Shown here in pieces: positions 45,189 to 53,157 of a stretch of DNA of 64,000 nt. The translations under genes and the position numbers were made by a program. Every line of letters starts with the position of its first letter. Within the stretch, counting starts at the first letter, position 1. Source of the DNA: Aeromonas simiae (GTDB taxonomy: Bacteria; Pseudomonadota; Gammaproteobacteria; Enterobacterales; Aeromonadaceae); contig NZ_CDBY01000034.1 in assembly GCF_000820125.1 (NCBI RefSeq), positions 1 to 64,000 on the forward strand, read 5' to 3'. A model generated the notes under the pieces. The model had not been told where the DNA came from. It did not search any database and worked only from the letters and a program-made list of their open reading frames with translations.

Positions 45189-46037
45189 TTAAGCAGCGGC
45201 CTCTTTCTTATTGGACAGCTTGGCGGCCTCTTCGGTGGCCATGCGATTGCCGGGTACGCAGGGGGCCAGCACCTTCACATAGAGGGCGGCACCAGCCAGG
45301 GCACCGCAGATGGGCCCCATGATCGGCACCCAGAAGTAGGGGTTGGCGCGACCACCGGTGAGGGCGATATCGCCCCAGCCGGCGACAAAGGCAAACAGCT
45401 TGGGACCAAAGTCACGGGCCGGGTTCATGGCAAAGCCGGTGAGCGGGCCGAACGAAGCACCGATGACGGCGATCACCAGACCGATCAGCAGGGCGGCAGC
45501 AAAGCCCTTGGGGGCACCGTTGTTGTTGTCACCGATGGCGAGGATGGAGAGCATCAGCACGGCAGTGATGAAGAACTCGACAAAGAAGGCTTGCAGGTTG
45601 CTCAGCGCCGCATTCGGGTAGGTCGAGAAGGTGCCGGCCAGTGCCAGGCTCTCCTGGCTGCCACGCACCACGTTATGGGTGGTTTCCCACTCGGTGAACA
45701 GACCGCTGTAGAGGGCATAGACCAGGGCCGCCGCGGCAAAGGCGCCGGCAATCTGGGCCACGATGTAGGGCACCACCTTGCGCTTCTCAAAACCGCAGAA
45801 GGCGGCCAGTGCGAGGGTGACGGCCGGGTTGATGTGGGCGCCTGAGATACCGCCGGTCACATAGATGGCGATGGCACAGCCCACCCCCCAGGTGATCGAG
45901 ATCTCCCACTGGCCAAAACTGGCGCCGGTCAATTTGAGGGCGGCAACACAACCCACGCCGAAGAAGATCAGCAGGGCGGTGCCGATGAACTCGGCGAACA
46001 GCTCGCCGGGCAGGGTATTCGGTCTTTGTATGCTCAT
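45189..46037 (-). CDS. glpF: glycerol facilitator (aquaglyceroporin)
   Basis: 282 residues with six membrane segments and two half-membrane NPA loops (GAHINPAVTLA and GFAMNPARDFG). It conducts glycerol across the inner membrane by facilitated diffusion. ATG at 46037 follows AGGAAC; the longer frame crosses the promoter region and is rejected. It heads the glpFK operon. Confidence 0.95.
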   Translation of the reverse strand: MSIQRPNTLPGELFAEFIGTALLIFFGVGCVAALKLTGASFGQWEISITWGVGCAIAIYVTGGISGAHINPAVTLALAAFCGFEKRKVVPYIVAQIAGAFAAAALVYALYSGLFTEWETTHNVVRGSQESLALAGTFSTYPNAALSNLQAFFVEFFITAVLMLSILAIGDNNNGAPKGFAAALLIGLVIAVIGASFGPLTGFAMNPARDFGPKLFAFVAGWGDIALTGGRANPYFWVPIMGPICGALAGAALYVKVLAPCVPGNRMATEEAAKLSNKKEAAA

Positions 46038-46150
46038 AGTCTGTTCCTTGTATCCACCGTGAGGCGTGATTCCGTAAATCTGATGTTCTTTCTTGCCGAC
46101 TTTCGACCCCGAAAGAGATGTTGCTTTTTTTATCACTCACGACGTTCGTG

Positions 46151-46167
46151 ATGTTCGTTTTCGCTCG
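46151..46167. promoter_or_regulatory. candidate GlpR operator (glpF side)
   Basis: ATGTTCGTTTTCGCTCG has the TGTTCG half of the E. coli GlpR consensus (ATGTTCGATAACGAACAT) and a diverged second half. Confidence 0.45.
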
Positions 46168-46227
46168 CTCAGGGATGGCGCAAAGATACTCCCATCTCTT
46201 GGCGGCTGTTAAATGCGGGCGCGACAA

Positions 46228-46249
46228 ATTGTGCTCGAGATCGCACAAT
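46228..46249. promoter_or_regulatory. candidate GlpR operator
   Basis: Palindromic ATTGTGC arms (46228-46234) and GCACAAT (46243-46249) enclose TCGAGATC. The core TGCTCGAGATCG resembles the site before glpD. Confidence 0.5.
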
Positions 46250-46383
46250 ATGCTAAAAAAATGTGACCATCAGCAAAGAGTGCGAGCGATTTCAAGGGAA
46301 GGAATGGCTTGATTGGGCTTGTATGGGTCTTTTGTTTGTGGCGTTTTTTGTTCTTTTAGGTTCGAAATAGGGATGGTGTTGTC

Positions 46384-46412
46384 TTTTTGTGAGCATATTG
46401 TGCTCACAAAAA
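46384..46412. repeat. long palindrome upstream of glpR
   Basis: Perfect 12-bp arms TTTTTGTGAGCA / TGCTCACAAAAA with spacer TATTG. It contains GAGC/GCTC halves like DeoR-family sites. It may be an operator or a terminator; it could act on either strand because T-runs flank both sides. Confidence 0.6.
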
Positions 46413-46569
46413 CCATGTTAAGCCTGGGGGCTGAGTGAATGCGTTCGAGCTCGAACCCTTGGGGAGAGGAGATGGCCGCAGAGAAAAATGGGTTTGGCCC
46501 ACCCGGTTAGCGTGTTGAAACGTGACCCTTCGCCTACCTGATCCCCCCCGGCTTGGGGTAGACTGCACG

Positions 46570-46595
46570 GGCCCCGCCATGCTGCGGGGCCTGTT
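46570..46595 (+). terminator. hairpin in the glpR leader
   Basis: GGCCCCGC-CATGCT-GCGGGGCC followed by TGTTTC, 23 bases before the glpR start. It may terminate upstream transcription or attenuate glpR. Confidence 0.5.
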
Positions 46596-46617
46596 TCGAT
46601 CACACTGGAGGACCTAG

Positions 46618-47376
46618 GTGAAGCAAACGCAACGGCATCAGGAGATTCTGGATGTCCTCACCCGGCAGGGATTCGTCTCTACGGAAGACCTGGTGAGCCA
46701 TTTTGACGTGAGCCCGCAGACCATTCGGCGCGACCTCAACGATCTGGCGGAGCAGAACAAGATCCGCCGCCATCACGGTGGCGCTTCACTGCATTCGAGC
46801 ACGGTCAATACCGCCTACACCACCCGCAAGGTGATGCAGCTCAAAGAGAAGGAGCGCATTGCTCAGTCGGTGGCCGCCCACATTCCCGACGGCTCCTCGC
46901 TCTTTATCGATATCGGTACTACCACCGAAGCGGTGGCCCGCGCCCTGCTTGGGCACAGGGATCTGCGCATCGTCACCAACAACCTCAACGTGGCCAGCAT
47001 TCTGACGGCCAAGGATGACTTCACCGTGATCATCGCCGGCGGCGAAATTCGCAATCGTGATGGTGGCATAGTGGGGGAGGCGACCCGCGACTTCATCGGT
47101 CAGTTCCGCATGGATTACGGGGTCATCGGTATCTCCGGCATCGATCTCGACGGTTCGCTGCTCGATTTCGATTATCACGAAGTGAAGATTGCCCAGGCCA
47201 TCATTCAATACTCCAGAGAGGTGCTGCTGGCCGCCGATCACACCAAATTTGGCCGCAATGCCATGGTCAATCTGGGGCACATCAGCCAGATCCATGCCCT
47301 GTTTACCGATCAGGAGCCGCCGGAGAAGCTGACGAGCATCATGGCCAGCCACCAGATTGAGTACCACCTCTGTTAA
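46618..47376 (+). CDS. glpR: glycerol-3-phosphate regulon repressor GlpR
   Basis: 252 residues, DeoR family. The N-terminal winged helix has QRHQEILDVLTRQGFVSTED and the recognition motif VSPQTIRRDLNDL. The C-terminal sensor domain has IDIGTTTEAVA and VIIAGGEIRNRDGG. It represses glp genes until sn-glycerol 3-phosphate binds. The start is a GTG after GGAGGAC. It sits between glpFK and glpD, its likely targets. Confidence 0.93.
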   Translation: MKQTQRHQEILDVLTRQGFVSTEDLVSHFDVSPQTIRRDLNDLAEQNKIRRHHGGASLHSSTVNTAYTTRKVMQLKEKERIAQSVAAHIPDGSSLFIDIGTTTEAVARALLGHRDLRIVTNNLNVASILTAKDDFTVIIAGGEIRNRDGGIVGEATRDFIGQFRMDYGVIGISGIDLDGSLLDFDYHEVKIAQAIIQYSREVLLAADHTKFGRNAMVNLGHISQIHALFTDQEPPEKLTSIMASHQIEYHLC

Positions 47377-47515
47377 AGCGTTGCAGGGGCTGACATCGTC
47401 TGGCCCCTGACACCCCATCCGTTTTTCTCCCCTCTCTTTTCCCTCCTTTACGGGTTATCGGAGTGTTGCCATCAGGCACACCCATATCCCATTTTGATCA
47501 CACTTTTTTCATTTT

Positions 47516-47530
47516 ATGTTCGTTTATTTT
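47516..47530. promoter_or_regulatory. GlpR half-site upstream of glpD
   Basis: TATGTTCGTTTATTT carries an exact TATGTTCG half-site and a poor second half. It lies about 30 bases before the fuller site at 47547. Confidence 0.4.
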
Positions 47531-47546
47531 CTTTTTGTCTTCTAAT

Positions 47547-47564
47547 ATGCTCGAAATCGAGCGC
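47547..47564. promoter_or_regulatory. GlpR operator upstream of glpD
   Basis: ATGCTCGAAATCGAGCGC follows the E. coli GlpR pattern ATGTTCG-N4-CGAACAT with symmetric CTCGAAATCGAG in the centre. It lies 38 bases before the glpD start, a good position for repression. Confidence 0.6.
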
Positions 47565-47601
47565 TAAGGCGCACATAGCTATAAGAATGGAGAGGGTGAA
47601 C

Positions 47602-49089
47602 ATGAACGAGCATTATGATCTGGTCGTCATCGGTGGCGGCATCAACGGAGTGGGCATTGCCGCCGACGCGGCAGGGCGGGGATTGAAGGTGGCCCTGTTT
47701 GAAGCGTGCGATCTCGCCTCGGCCACCTCTTCCAATTCGAGCAAACTGATCCACGGTGGGTTGCGTTATCTCGAGCACTACGAGTTTCGACTGGTGAAAG
47801 AGGCGCTGGCCGAACGTGAAGTGCTGCTCGGCATGGCGCCCCACATCGCCAAGCCGATGCGTTTTCGTCTGCCGCACCGGCCACACTTGCGCCCGGCCTG
47901 GATGATCCGCGCCGGCCTCTTTCTTTATGACAACCTGGCCAAGCGCGATCGGCTCAAGGGGAGTGTTGGCCTGCGCTTTAGCGAGGGCGATGGCCTCAAG
48001 CGCGAGATCAGCAAGGGGTTTGAATACTCGGATGCCTGGGTCGATGACGCCCGGCTGGTGGTGCTCAATGCCATGCTGGCCCGGGACAAGGGGGCGCAGA
48101 TCGAGACGCGCACCACCTGTGTCGATGCTCATCGCGAAGGCAAGCGCTGGCAGATCACCCTGGAGCGGGAAGGGGGGGAGCGTTTCACCGTCAGCGCGAA
48201 CGCACTGGTCAATGCGGCCGGCCCCTGGGTCAAGCAGTTCTATGATGAGGGGCTGCATCAGCGCTCACCGCGCGGCATCCGCCTCATCAAGGGCAGTCAC
48301 ATGGTGGTGCCGCGCATCCACGAGCGCGAAGAGGCCTACATACTGCAAAACGAGGATCAGCGCATCGTCTTCGTCATCCCCTATCAGCAGGATTTCTCGC
48401 TGATCGGCACCACGGACGTGGAGCACAAGGGCAGTCCGCGCGAGGCACGCATGAGCCAGGCGGAGATCGACTACCTGTGCCAGGTGGTCAATGCCCATTT
48501 CACCCGCCAGATCAGCCCCGAGGAGGTGGTGTGGACCTACGCCGGGGTGCGTCCGCTGTGTGACGATGAGTCCGACTCGCCCCAGGCGGTGACCCGCGAT
48601 TACACCCTGGAGGTGAGCGGGAGTGAGCAGGAGGCGCCATTGCTGTCGGTGTTTGGTGGCAAGCTCACCACCTATCGCAAGCTGGCCCAGGCGGCCTGCC
48701 ACAAGTTGCAACCCTGGTTCTCGCAGATGGGCGGGGACTGGACTGCCACCACCCGGCTGCCGGGGGGGGAGTTTGATTGTCCGGTACGCGAGCTGGCGCT
48801 GGCCTTTAGCCTCGAATTTGAGTGGTTGGATGATCGCACCGCCCTGCGCATCGCCGAGGCGTATGGGGCCAGGGCCAGACTCTGGCTCGGTCAGCCGCGC
48901 GGTGAAGCGTTTGGTGCCGGTCTGTATGAGGCGGAGGTGCGCTACCTGATCGAGCAGGAGTGGGCGCGAACCCTGGAAGATATTCTCTGGCGTCGCAGCA
49001 AGCTGGGGCTGCGTCTGGATGAGCGGCAGCAGCAGTGTCTGGCCACCTGGTTGGAGCAGTATCTCCACGCCCTGCCAAGGGCGAGCTGA
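47602..49089 (+). CDS. glpD: aerobic glycerol-3-phosphate dehydrogenase
   Basis: 495 residues (E. coli 501). The N-terminal FAD-binding motif is DLVVIGGGINGVGIAADAAG; SSNSSKLIHGGLRYLE is the second family signature. It oxidises sn-glycerol 3-phosphate to dihydroxyacetone phosphate on the inner membrane and passes electrons to quinone. ATG at 47602 follows GGAGAGG; the longer frame from 47494 runs through the operators and is rejected. Confidence 0.96.
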   Translation: MNEHYDLVVIGGGINGVGIAADAAGRGLKVALFEACDLASATSSNSSKLIHGGLRYLEHYEFRLVKEALAEREVLLGMAPHIAKPMRFRLPHRPHLRPAWMIRAGLFLYDNLAKRDRLKGSVGLRFSEGDGLKREISKGFEYSDAWVDDARLVVLNAMLARDKGAQIETRTTCVDAHREGKRWQITLEREGGERFTVSANALVNAAGPWVKQFYDEGLHQRSPRGIRLIKGSHMVVPRIHEREEAYILQNEDQRIVFVIPYQQDFSLIGTTDVEHKGSPREARMSQAEIDYLCQVVNAHFTRQISPEEVVWTYAGVRPLCDDESDSPQAVTRDYTLEVSGSEQEAPLLSVFGGKLTTYRKLAQAACHKLQPWFSQMGGDWTATTRLPGGEFDCPVRELALAFSLEFEWLDDRTALRIAEAYGARARLWLGQPRGEAFGAGLYEAEVRYLIEQEWARTLEDILWRRSKLGLRLDERQQQCLATWLEQYLHALPRAS

Positions 49090-49108
49090 TCCGGACGTTG
49101 AGCGTAAG

Positions 49109-49134
49109 ACGGAGCCTACGGGCTCCGTTTTTAT
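49109..49134 (+). terminator. terminator after glpD
   Basis: ACGGAGCC-TACG-GGCTCCGT stem followed by TTTTATTA. Confidence 0.85.
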
Positions 49135-49313
49135 TACTTATCTACTGGATTGAATAGTTTACGAATTATTGATTTAGAGTTTGTTTGCCATGGAGCAAGA
49201 GCGCGAATTGCGCAAAAAAAGTGCAGTTGATGGCGTGATGTCACATTTTATCTTGCCTGATGATGCAGAGTTGGTAAGGTGAACTTCGGTTGCGTTGCCG
49301 TGAGCGAACTTTT

Positions 49314-49331
49314 GGTAAATTAAACTTTACA
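49314..49331. promoter_or_regulatory. TyrR box upstream of aroF
   Basis: GGTAAA-N6-TTTACA matches the TyrR consensus TGTAAA-N6-TTTACA with one change. It lies 40 bases before the aroF start. Confidence 0.65.
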
Positions 49332-49370
49332 GTTGCCGCGGTGGTTTCATTGAGTAGAGAGAGTTCACCC

Positions 49371-50447
49371 ATGCACAAAGATCCCTTGAACAACATTCAT
49401 ATCCAGTCCGAGCAGGTGATGATCACCCCGGCCGAGCTCAAACAGAAGTTGCCTATCTCCGAGCAGGCCCTGGCCTTCGTACAGGGGGCGCGCCAGACCA
49501 TCTCCGACATCATTCATCGCCGAGACCATCGTCTGCTGGTGATCTGCGGCCCCTGCTCCATTCACGACATGGAGGCCGCCAAGGCGTACGCAACCCGCCT
49601 CAAGGCCTTACATGACGCTTACCGTGACTCTCTCTATATCGTGATGCGGGTCTATTTTGAGAAACCGCGAACCACCGTCGGCTGGAAGGGATTTATCAAC
49701 GATCCCCATCTGGATGGCACCTTCGACGTGGAGCTGGGGCTGCACCGCGCCCGCGAGCTGCTGTGCTGGCTGGCCGAGCTGGAGTTGCCGCTGGCGACCG
49801 AGGCGCTCGATCCCATCAGTCCGCAATACTTGGCCGAGCTCTTCTCCTGGTCGGCGATCGGGGCGCGCACCACCGAGTCCCAGACTCATCGCGAGCTGGC
49901 CTCTGGCCTCTCCATGCCGGTCGGCTTTAAAAACGGCACCGACGGCAACCTCGGCACCGCCATCAACGCCATGCGTGCGGCCGCCATGCCGCACGCCTTC
50001 ATGGGGATCAACCAGCAGGGCCAGGTGGCGCTGCTCCAGACCCAGGGCAACCCGGATGGTCACGTCATTTTGCGCGGTGGCAAGCACCCCAACTATGACT
50101 CGGTCAATGTCTCGTTGGCCGAAGAGGCGATGGAGGCGGCCGGTCTGCAACCTTGTCTGGTGGTCGATTGCAGCCACGGCAACTCCAACAAGGATTACCG
50201 GTTGCAGCCCAAGGTGGCCGACAACGTCATCCACCAGATCCAGGAGGGGAACCGCTCCATCATCGGCCTCATGCTCGAATCCCATCTGGAGGAGGGCAGC
50301 CAATCCTCCGAGCAGCCGCGCGAGTGCATGCGCTATGGCGTCTCCATCACCGATGCCTGCATCGGCTGGGATAGCACGGCCGAGCTGCTGGCGCGAGCCC
50401 ACAAGGAGCTGGGGAGTGCGCTTGAGGCTCGACGGCAGCAGGCCTGA
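49371..50447 (+). CDS. aroF: 3-deoxy-7-phosphoheptulonate synthase, Tyr-sensitive type
   Basis: 358 residues. MHKDPLNNIHIQSEQV and the LLVICGPCSIHD, EALDPISPQYLAELFSWSAI and SMPVGFKNGTDG segments match E. coli AroF more closely than AroG or AroH. It condenses phosphoenolpyruvate and erythrose 4-phosphate, the first step of aromatic amino acid synthesis. The tyrA gene follows, as in the E. coli aroF-tyrA operon, and a TyrR box lies upstream; both support the tyrosine-regulated isoform. Confidence 0.92.
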   Translation: MHKDPLNNIHIQSEQVMITPAELKQKLPISEQALAFVQGARQTISDIIHRRDHRLLVICGPCSIHDMEAAKAYATRLKALHDAYRDSLYIVMRVYFEKPRTTVGWKGFINDPHLDGTFDVELGLHRARELLCWLAELELPLATEALDPISPQYLAELFSWSAIGARTTESQTHRELASGLSMPVGFKNGTDGNLGTAINAMRAAAMPHAFMGINQQGQVALLQTQGNPDGHVILRGGKHPNYDSVNVSLAEEAMEAAGLQPCLVVDCSHGNSNKDYRLQPKVADNVIHQIQEGNRSIIGLMLESHLEEGSQSSEQPRECMRYGVSITDACIGWDSTAELLARAHKELGSALEARRQQA

Positions 50448-50461
50448 CATTGAATAATCGA

Positions 50462-50483
50462 CGGGCCGCCTCAAGGCGGCCCG
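50462..50483 (+). terminator. intercistronic hairpin aroF-tyrA
   Basis: CGGGCCGCC-TCAA-GGCGGCCCG, a perfect 9-bp stem, but followed by CTTGCATG rather than a T-run. It is probably an RNA-stabilising or partial attenuating structure. Confidence 0.5.
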
Positions 50484-50504
50484 CTTGCATGTAGAGAAGG
50501 GATG

Positions 50505-51632
50505 ATGGCAAAAGAACTGGATGTCCTGCGGGACAAGATTGATGAAGTGGACCAAGAGCTGGTGACCTTGCTGGCCCGCCGGCTTGCATTGGTGGCCGAA
50601 GTGGGCGAGGTCAAGAGCCGTCACGGCCTGCCCATCTATGCCCCGGATCGCGAGGCGGCCATGCTAGCCCGTCGCCGCGAAGAGGCCGAGGCCAACGGTG
50701 TGCCGGGGGATCTCATCGAGGACGTGCTGCGCCGCATCATGCGCGAGTCCTATGCCAGTGAGAAAGACACTGGCTTTAAATGCATCAACCCATCACTGCG
50801 CCACGTGGTGGTGGTGGGCGGGCGTGGTGCGCTGGGCCGGTTGTTCGTCAATATGCTGCGTCTGTCCGGCTACCGGGTCGAGGTGCTGGAAAAAGAGGAG
50901 TGGGAGCGGGCCGATCACCTGCTGGCGGATGCCGGCATGGTGCTGGTGGCCGTGCCCATCGACGTGACCGAGGCGGTGATCGGCCAGCTGGGCCGCTTGC
51001 CGGAAGATTGCCTGCTGGTCGATCTCACCAGTACCAAGCAGGGGCCGCTCAACGCCATGTTGCAGGTGCATAACGGGCCTGTGCTCGGTCTGCACCCCAT
51101 GTTCGGGCCGGATGTGGCAAGTTTTGCCAAGCAGGTCATCGTCTGCTGTACAGGGCGTCACCCCGAGGCGAGCGAGTGGTTGCGTCAGCAGATGACCATC
51201 TGGGGCGCGCGGCTGGTGCAGGTGAGCGCCGCTGAACACGACAGGGCCATGACCTTCATTCAGGCGCTGCGCCACTTCGCGACCTTTGCCTATGGCCGCC
51301 ATCTGGCCGAGGAGCAGGCCGATCTTGAGCAGCTGCTCTCGTTGAGCTCCCCCATCTACCGCTTGGAGCTGGCCATGGTCGGGCGGCTGTTTGCCCAGGA
51401 TCCGGCCCTCTACGCCGATATCATCCTCTCCTCACCGGAGAACCTGGCCATGATCCGCCGCTACTACGACGGCTTCGGTCGCTCGCTCGCCCTACTCGAG
51501 CAGGGGCAGCGGCAGGCGTTCGTGGCGTCGTTCAACGAGGTCGCTGACTACTTCGGCGAGCATGCCGGTCAGTTCCTGCGTGAGAGCAAGCAGCTGCTTG
51601 CCCAGGCCAACGATCGTCGCCATCTGGCCTAA
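50505..51632 (+). CDS. tyrA: bifunctional chorismate mutase / prephenate dehydrogenase
   Basis: 375 residues. The N-terminal chorismate mutase domain (about 1-90) has [20 protein letters not shown]. The dehydrogenase part starts near residue 100 with [14 protein letters not shown] (NAD loop) and has GLHPMFGPD and [11 protein letters not shown]. It makes 4-hydroxyphenylpyruvate for tyrosine. The second of two adjacent ATGs (50502 and 50505) is chosen because AAGGG lies directly against the first; E. coli TyrA starts equivalently. Confidence 0.94.
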   Translation: MAKELDVLRDKIDEVDQELVTLLARRLALVAEVGEVKSRHGLPIYAPDREAAMLARRREEAEANGVPGDLIEDVLRRIMRESYASEKDTGFKCINPSLRHVVVVGGRGALGRLFVNMLRLSGYRVEVLEKEEWERADHLLADAGMVLVAVPIDVTEAVIGQLGRLPEDCLLVDLTSTKQGPLNAMLQVHNGPVLGLHPMFGPDVASFAKQVIVCCTGRHPEASEWLRQQMTIWGARLVQVSAAEHDRAMTFIQALRHFATFAYGRHLAEEQADLEQLLSLSSPIYRLELAMVGRLFAQDPALYADIILSSPENLAMIRRYYDGFGRSLALLEQGQRQAFVASFNEVADYFGEHAGQFLRESKQLLAQANDRRHLA

Positions 51633-51653
51633 GCCATAGGGCGAGCATAAAAA

Positions 51654-51680
51654 AAGAGGGCTGCGGCCCTCTTGTTGTTT
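51654..51680. terminator. bidirectional terminator tyrA / hdfR
   Basis: AAGAGGGC-TGCG-GCCCTCTT stem with an A-run before it and TGTTGTTTT after it, between converging genes. Confidence 0.8.
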
Positions 51681-52568
51681 TCAATCCTTGCTGGGGCCTG
51701 CCAGGCTGCTGCGCAGATCTTCCTCCAGCCAGCCAAGGGGCAGGCTTAAGAGCTCGTCGATGAGTTCGCGCCGCTCCGATTTCTCCAGATAGGCGAGATA
51801 GAGGGGGCGGGTGAGGGGCTGCGCCTCCTGAACCAGGTGCAGGCGCCCCTGCTCCAGGTAGGGGCCTACCATGCGCCGCGGCAGATAGGCCGCGCCGCCA
51901 TTGCCGAGCAGGAAGTGCAGCGCCATGCTGGCCGAGCTCGAATGCAGCACCGGCGTCTTTTGCAGGCTTTGCAAGCGGGCCGGCTGTGGCTCGAAGCTGG
52001 TGCCCCAGTCGAGGTGGATATGGGGCATCTGGGCCAGCTGGTCGCTGCCCACATTCGGCTCCCGGCTCACCAGTTCAAATACCAGCTCACCGATGGGATG
52101 CAGGGCGATCTCGTCGATCTTGGTCGGCTCGGAGAGCAGGGCCAAATCGAGGGAGCGCTCCAGCAACTGACGGCAGAGGTGCTCGCGTGAGGCGGTCTCG
52201 AGGCGCACCGCAAGGCCGGGGGCCAGGGCGTAGATGTGGCCCAGCCAATCATTGAAATCGAGCTCCCAGAACACAGGGGGCGCCCCGATGGCCAGCTGCT
52301 GGCTAAAGCCGGGGGAGAGGGCCACATCCTGCTTGGCGCGTCCCAGGGTGTGCAAGATGGCGTCAGCATAGGGGAGCAGTCGCTCGCCAGATGCGGTGAG
52401 GCGGATGTTATTGCGATGCCGCGCAAACAGGCTCACCCCTAGCTGCTGCTCCAGTTGGCGGATGCGAAAGCTGACCGCCGACTGGGTAAGGTAGAGATTC
52501 TCAGCTGCCCGGCCAAAGTGCCGGGTCTTGCTGACCTCGATAAAGGTCCGAAGCAGTTCGGTATCCAT
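51681..52568 (-). CDS. hdfR: LysR-family regulator HdfR
   Basis: 295 residues. The N-terminal 60 residues, MDTELLRTFIEVSKTRHFGR with LYLTQSAVSFRIRQLEQQLG, are nearly identical to E. coli HdfR, including the helix-turn-helix. The effector domain is more diverged. In E. coli HdfR represses the flagellar master operon flhDC. Aeromonas polar flagella use a FlrA-type master regulator instead, so the target here may differ. The start overlaps the maoP stop by one base. Confidence 0.85.
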   Translation of the reverse strand: MDTELLRTFIEVSKTRHFGRAAENLYLTQSAVSFRIRQLEQQLGVSLFARHRNNIRLTASGERLLPYADAILHTLGRAKQDVALSPGFSQQLAIGAPPVFWELDFNDWLGHIYALAPGLAVRLETASREHLCRQLLERSLDLALLSEPTKIDEIALHPIGELVFELVSREPNVGSDQLAQMPHIHLDWGTSFEPQPARLQSLQKTPVLHSSSASMALHFLLGNGGAAYLPRRMVGPYLEQGRLHLVQEAQPLTRPLYLAYLEKSERRELIDELLSLPLGWLEEDLRSSLAGPSKD

Positions 52569-52927
52569 TAATCGAGCGACTCGTCGCCGCCGCCACCACC
52601 ACCGTTGCCGCTATCAAAGCTGTTGCTCTCTTCCGCGCCACCGGCCACGGTGCACAGGCGGTGCACCCGCTTGGGACCGATCACCTTCAGGTATTTGAAC
52701 CACACCTTGGCGTGAGGGTTGCCACCCGCTTCGCCCGATTTCACCTGAGCGATAAAGGCGGCCTCCACCTCATCACGAGGCTCCATGGCGCCCTGATAGA
52801 GAGCCAGCATGGCGGTACCAAATTTTTCGAGGCTGTCGGCCTCGGCAACAGTGAACTCGCCGCTGCGACGAAGACCACGTGGGAAATGTTTGAAGTCGTT
52901 GAAACGCTTATCAGATTCGAAGCTCAT
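52568..52927 (-). CDS. maoP: MaoP (YifE) family protein
   Basis: 119 residues. The N-terminus (NDFKHFPRGLRRSGEFTVAE) and the later VWFKYLKVIGPKRVHRLCTV match the MaoP/YifE family, which organises the Ori macrodomain in E. coli. The C-terminus adds a Gly-rich acidic tail. It overlaps hdfR by one base in the same direction, whereas in E. coli the two genes are divergent. Confidence 0.82.
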   Translation of the reverse strand: MSFESDKRFNDFKHFPRGLRRSGEFTVAEADSLEKFGTAMLALYQGAMEPRDEVEAAFIAQVKSGEAGGNPHAKVWFKYLKVIGPKRVHRLCTVAGGAEESNSFDSGNGGGGGGDESLD

Positions 52928-53125
52928 AAGTGATCTTTTTACTGGTTATGGATGCCTTCGCGGGCAAGTATCATCAGGCACGGCGATAGTGCAAAATCAA
53001 TTTGCTCGCCATGTTAATGAAAATTTTTTATCGAAACACCGGGGATGCGAAAAAATTTCTGTTAATCGCGATGACGCGAAAAATAGAAGGGGCTGGAATC
53101 GTGATTTAAGGGGGAAAAGGGGGCT

Positions 53126-53151
53126 GACGAGCTCGCGACGGCGAGCCCGTC
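53126..53151 (-). terminator. probable terminator of the nagBAC operon
   Basis: GACGAGCTCGC-GACG-GCGAGCCCGTC, 11 pairs with one mismatch, starts seven bases beyond the nagC stop on the minus strand. Only a short T-run follows, in CCTTTTCC. Confidence 0.5.
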
Positions 53152-53157
53152 ACAGCA

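Larger units (their letters stand above)
46038..46617. other. glpF-glpR divergent regulatory region
   Basis: 580 bases without a gene. It holds several GlpR-like sites (46151-46167 and 46228-46249), a long 12-bp-arm palindrome (46384-46412) and a hairpin 30 bases before glpR (46570-46591). It should carry the promoters of both glpFK and glpR. Confidence 0.6.

Noticed and set aside
46384-46412. Palindrome before glpR as a CRP site
   Set aside because: TGTGA and TCACA are 11 bases apart instead of six, so CRP cannot bind in the usual way.
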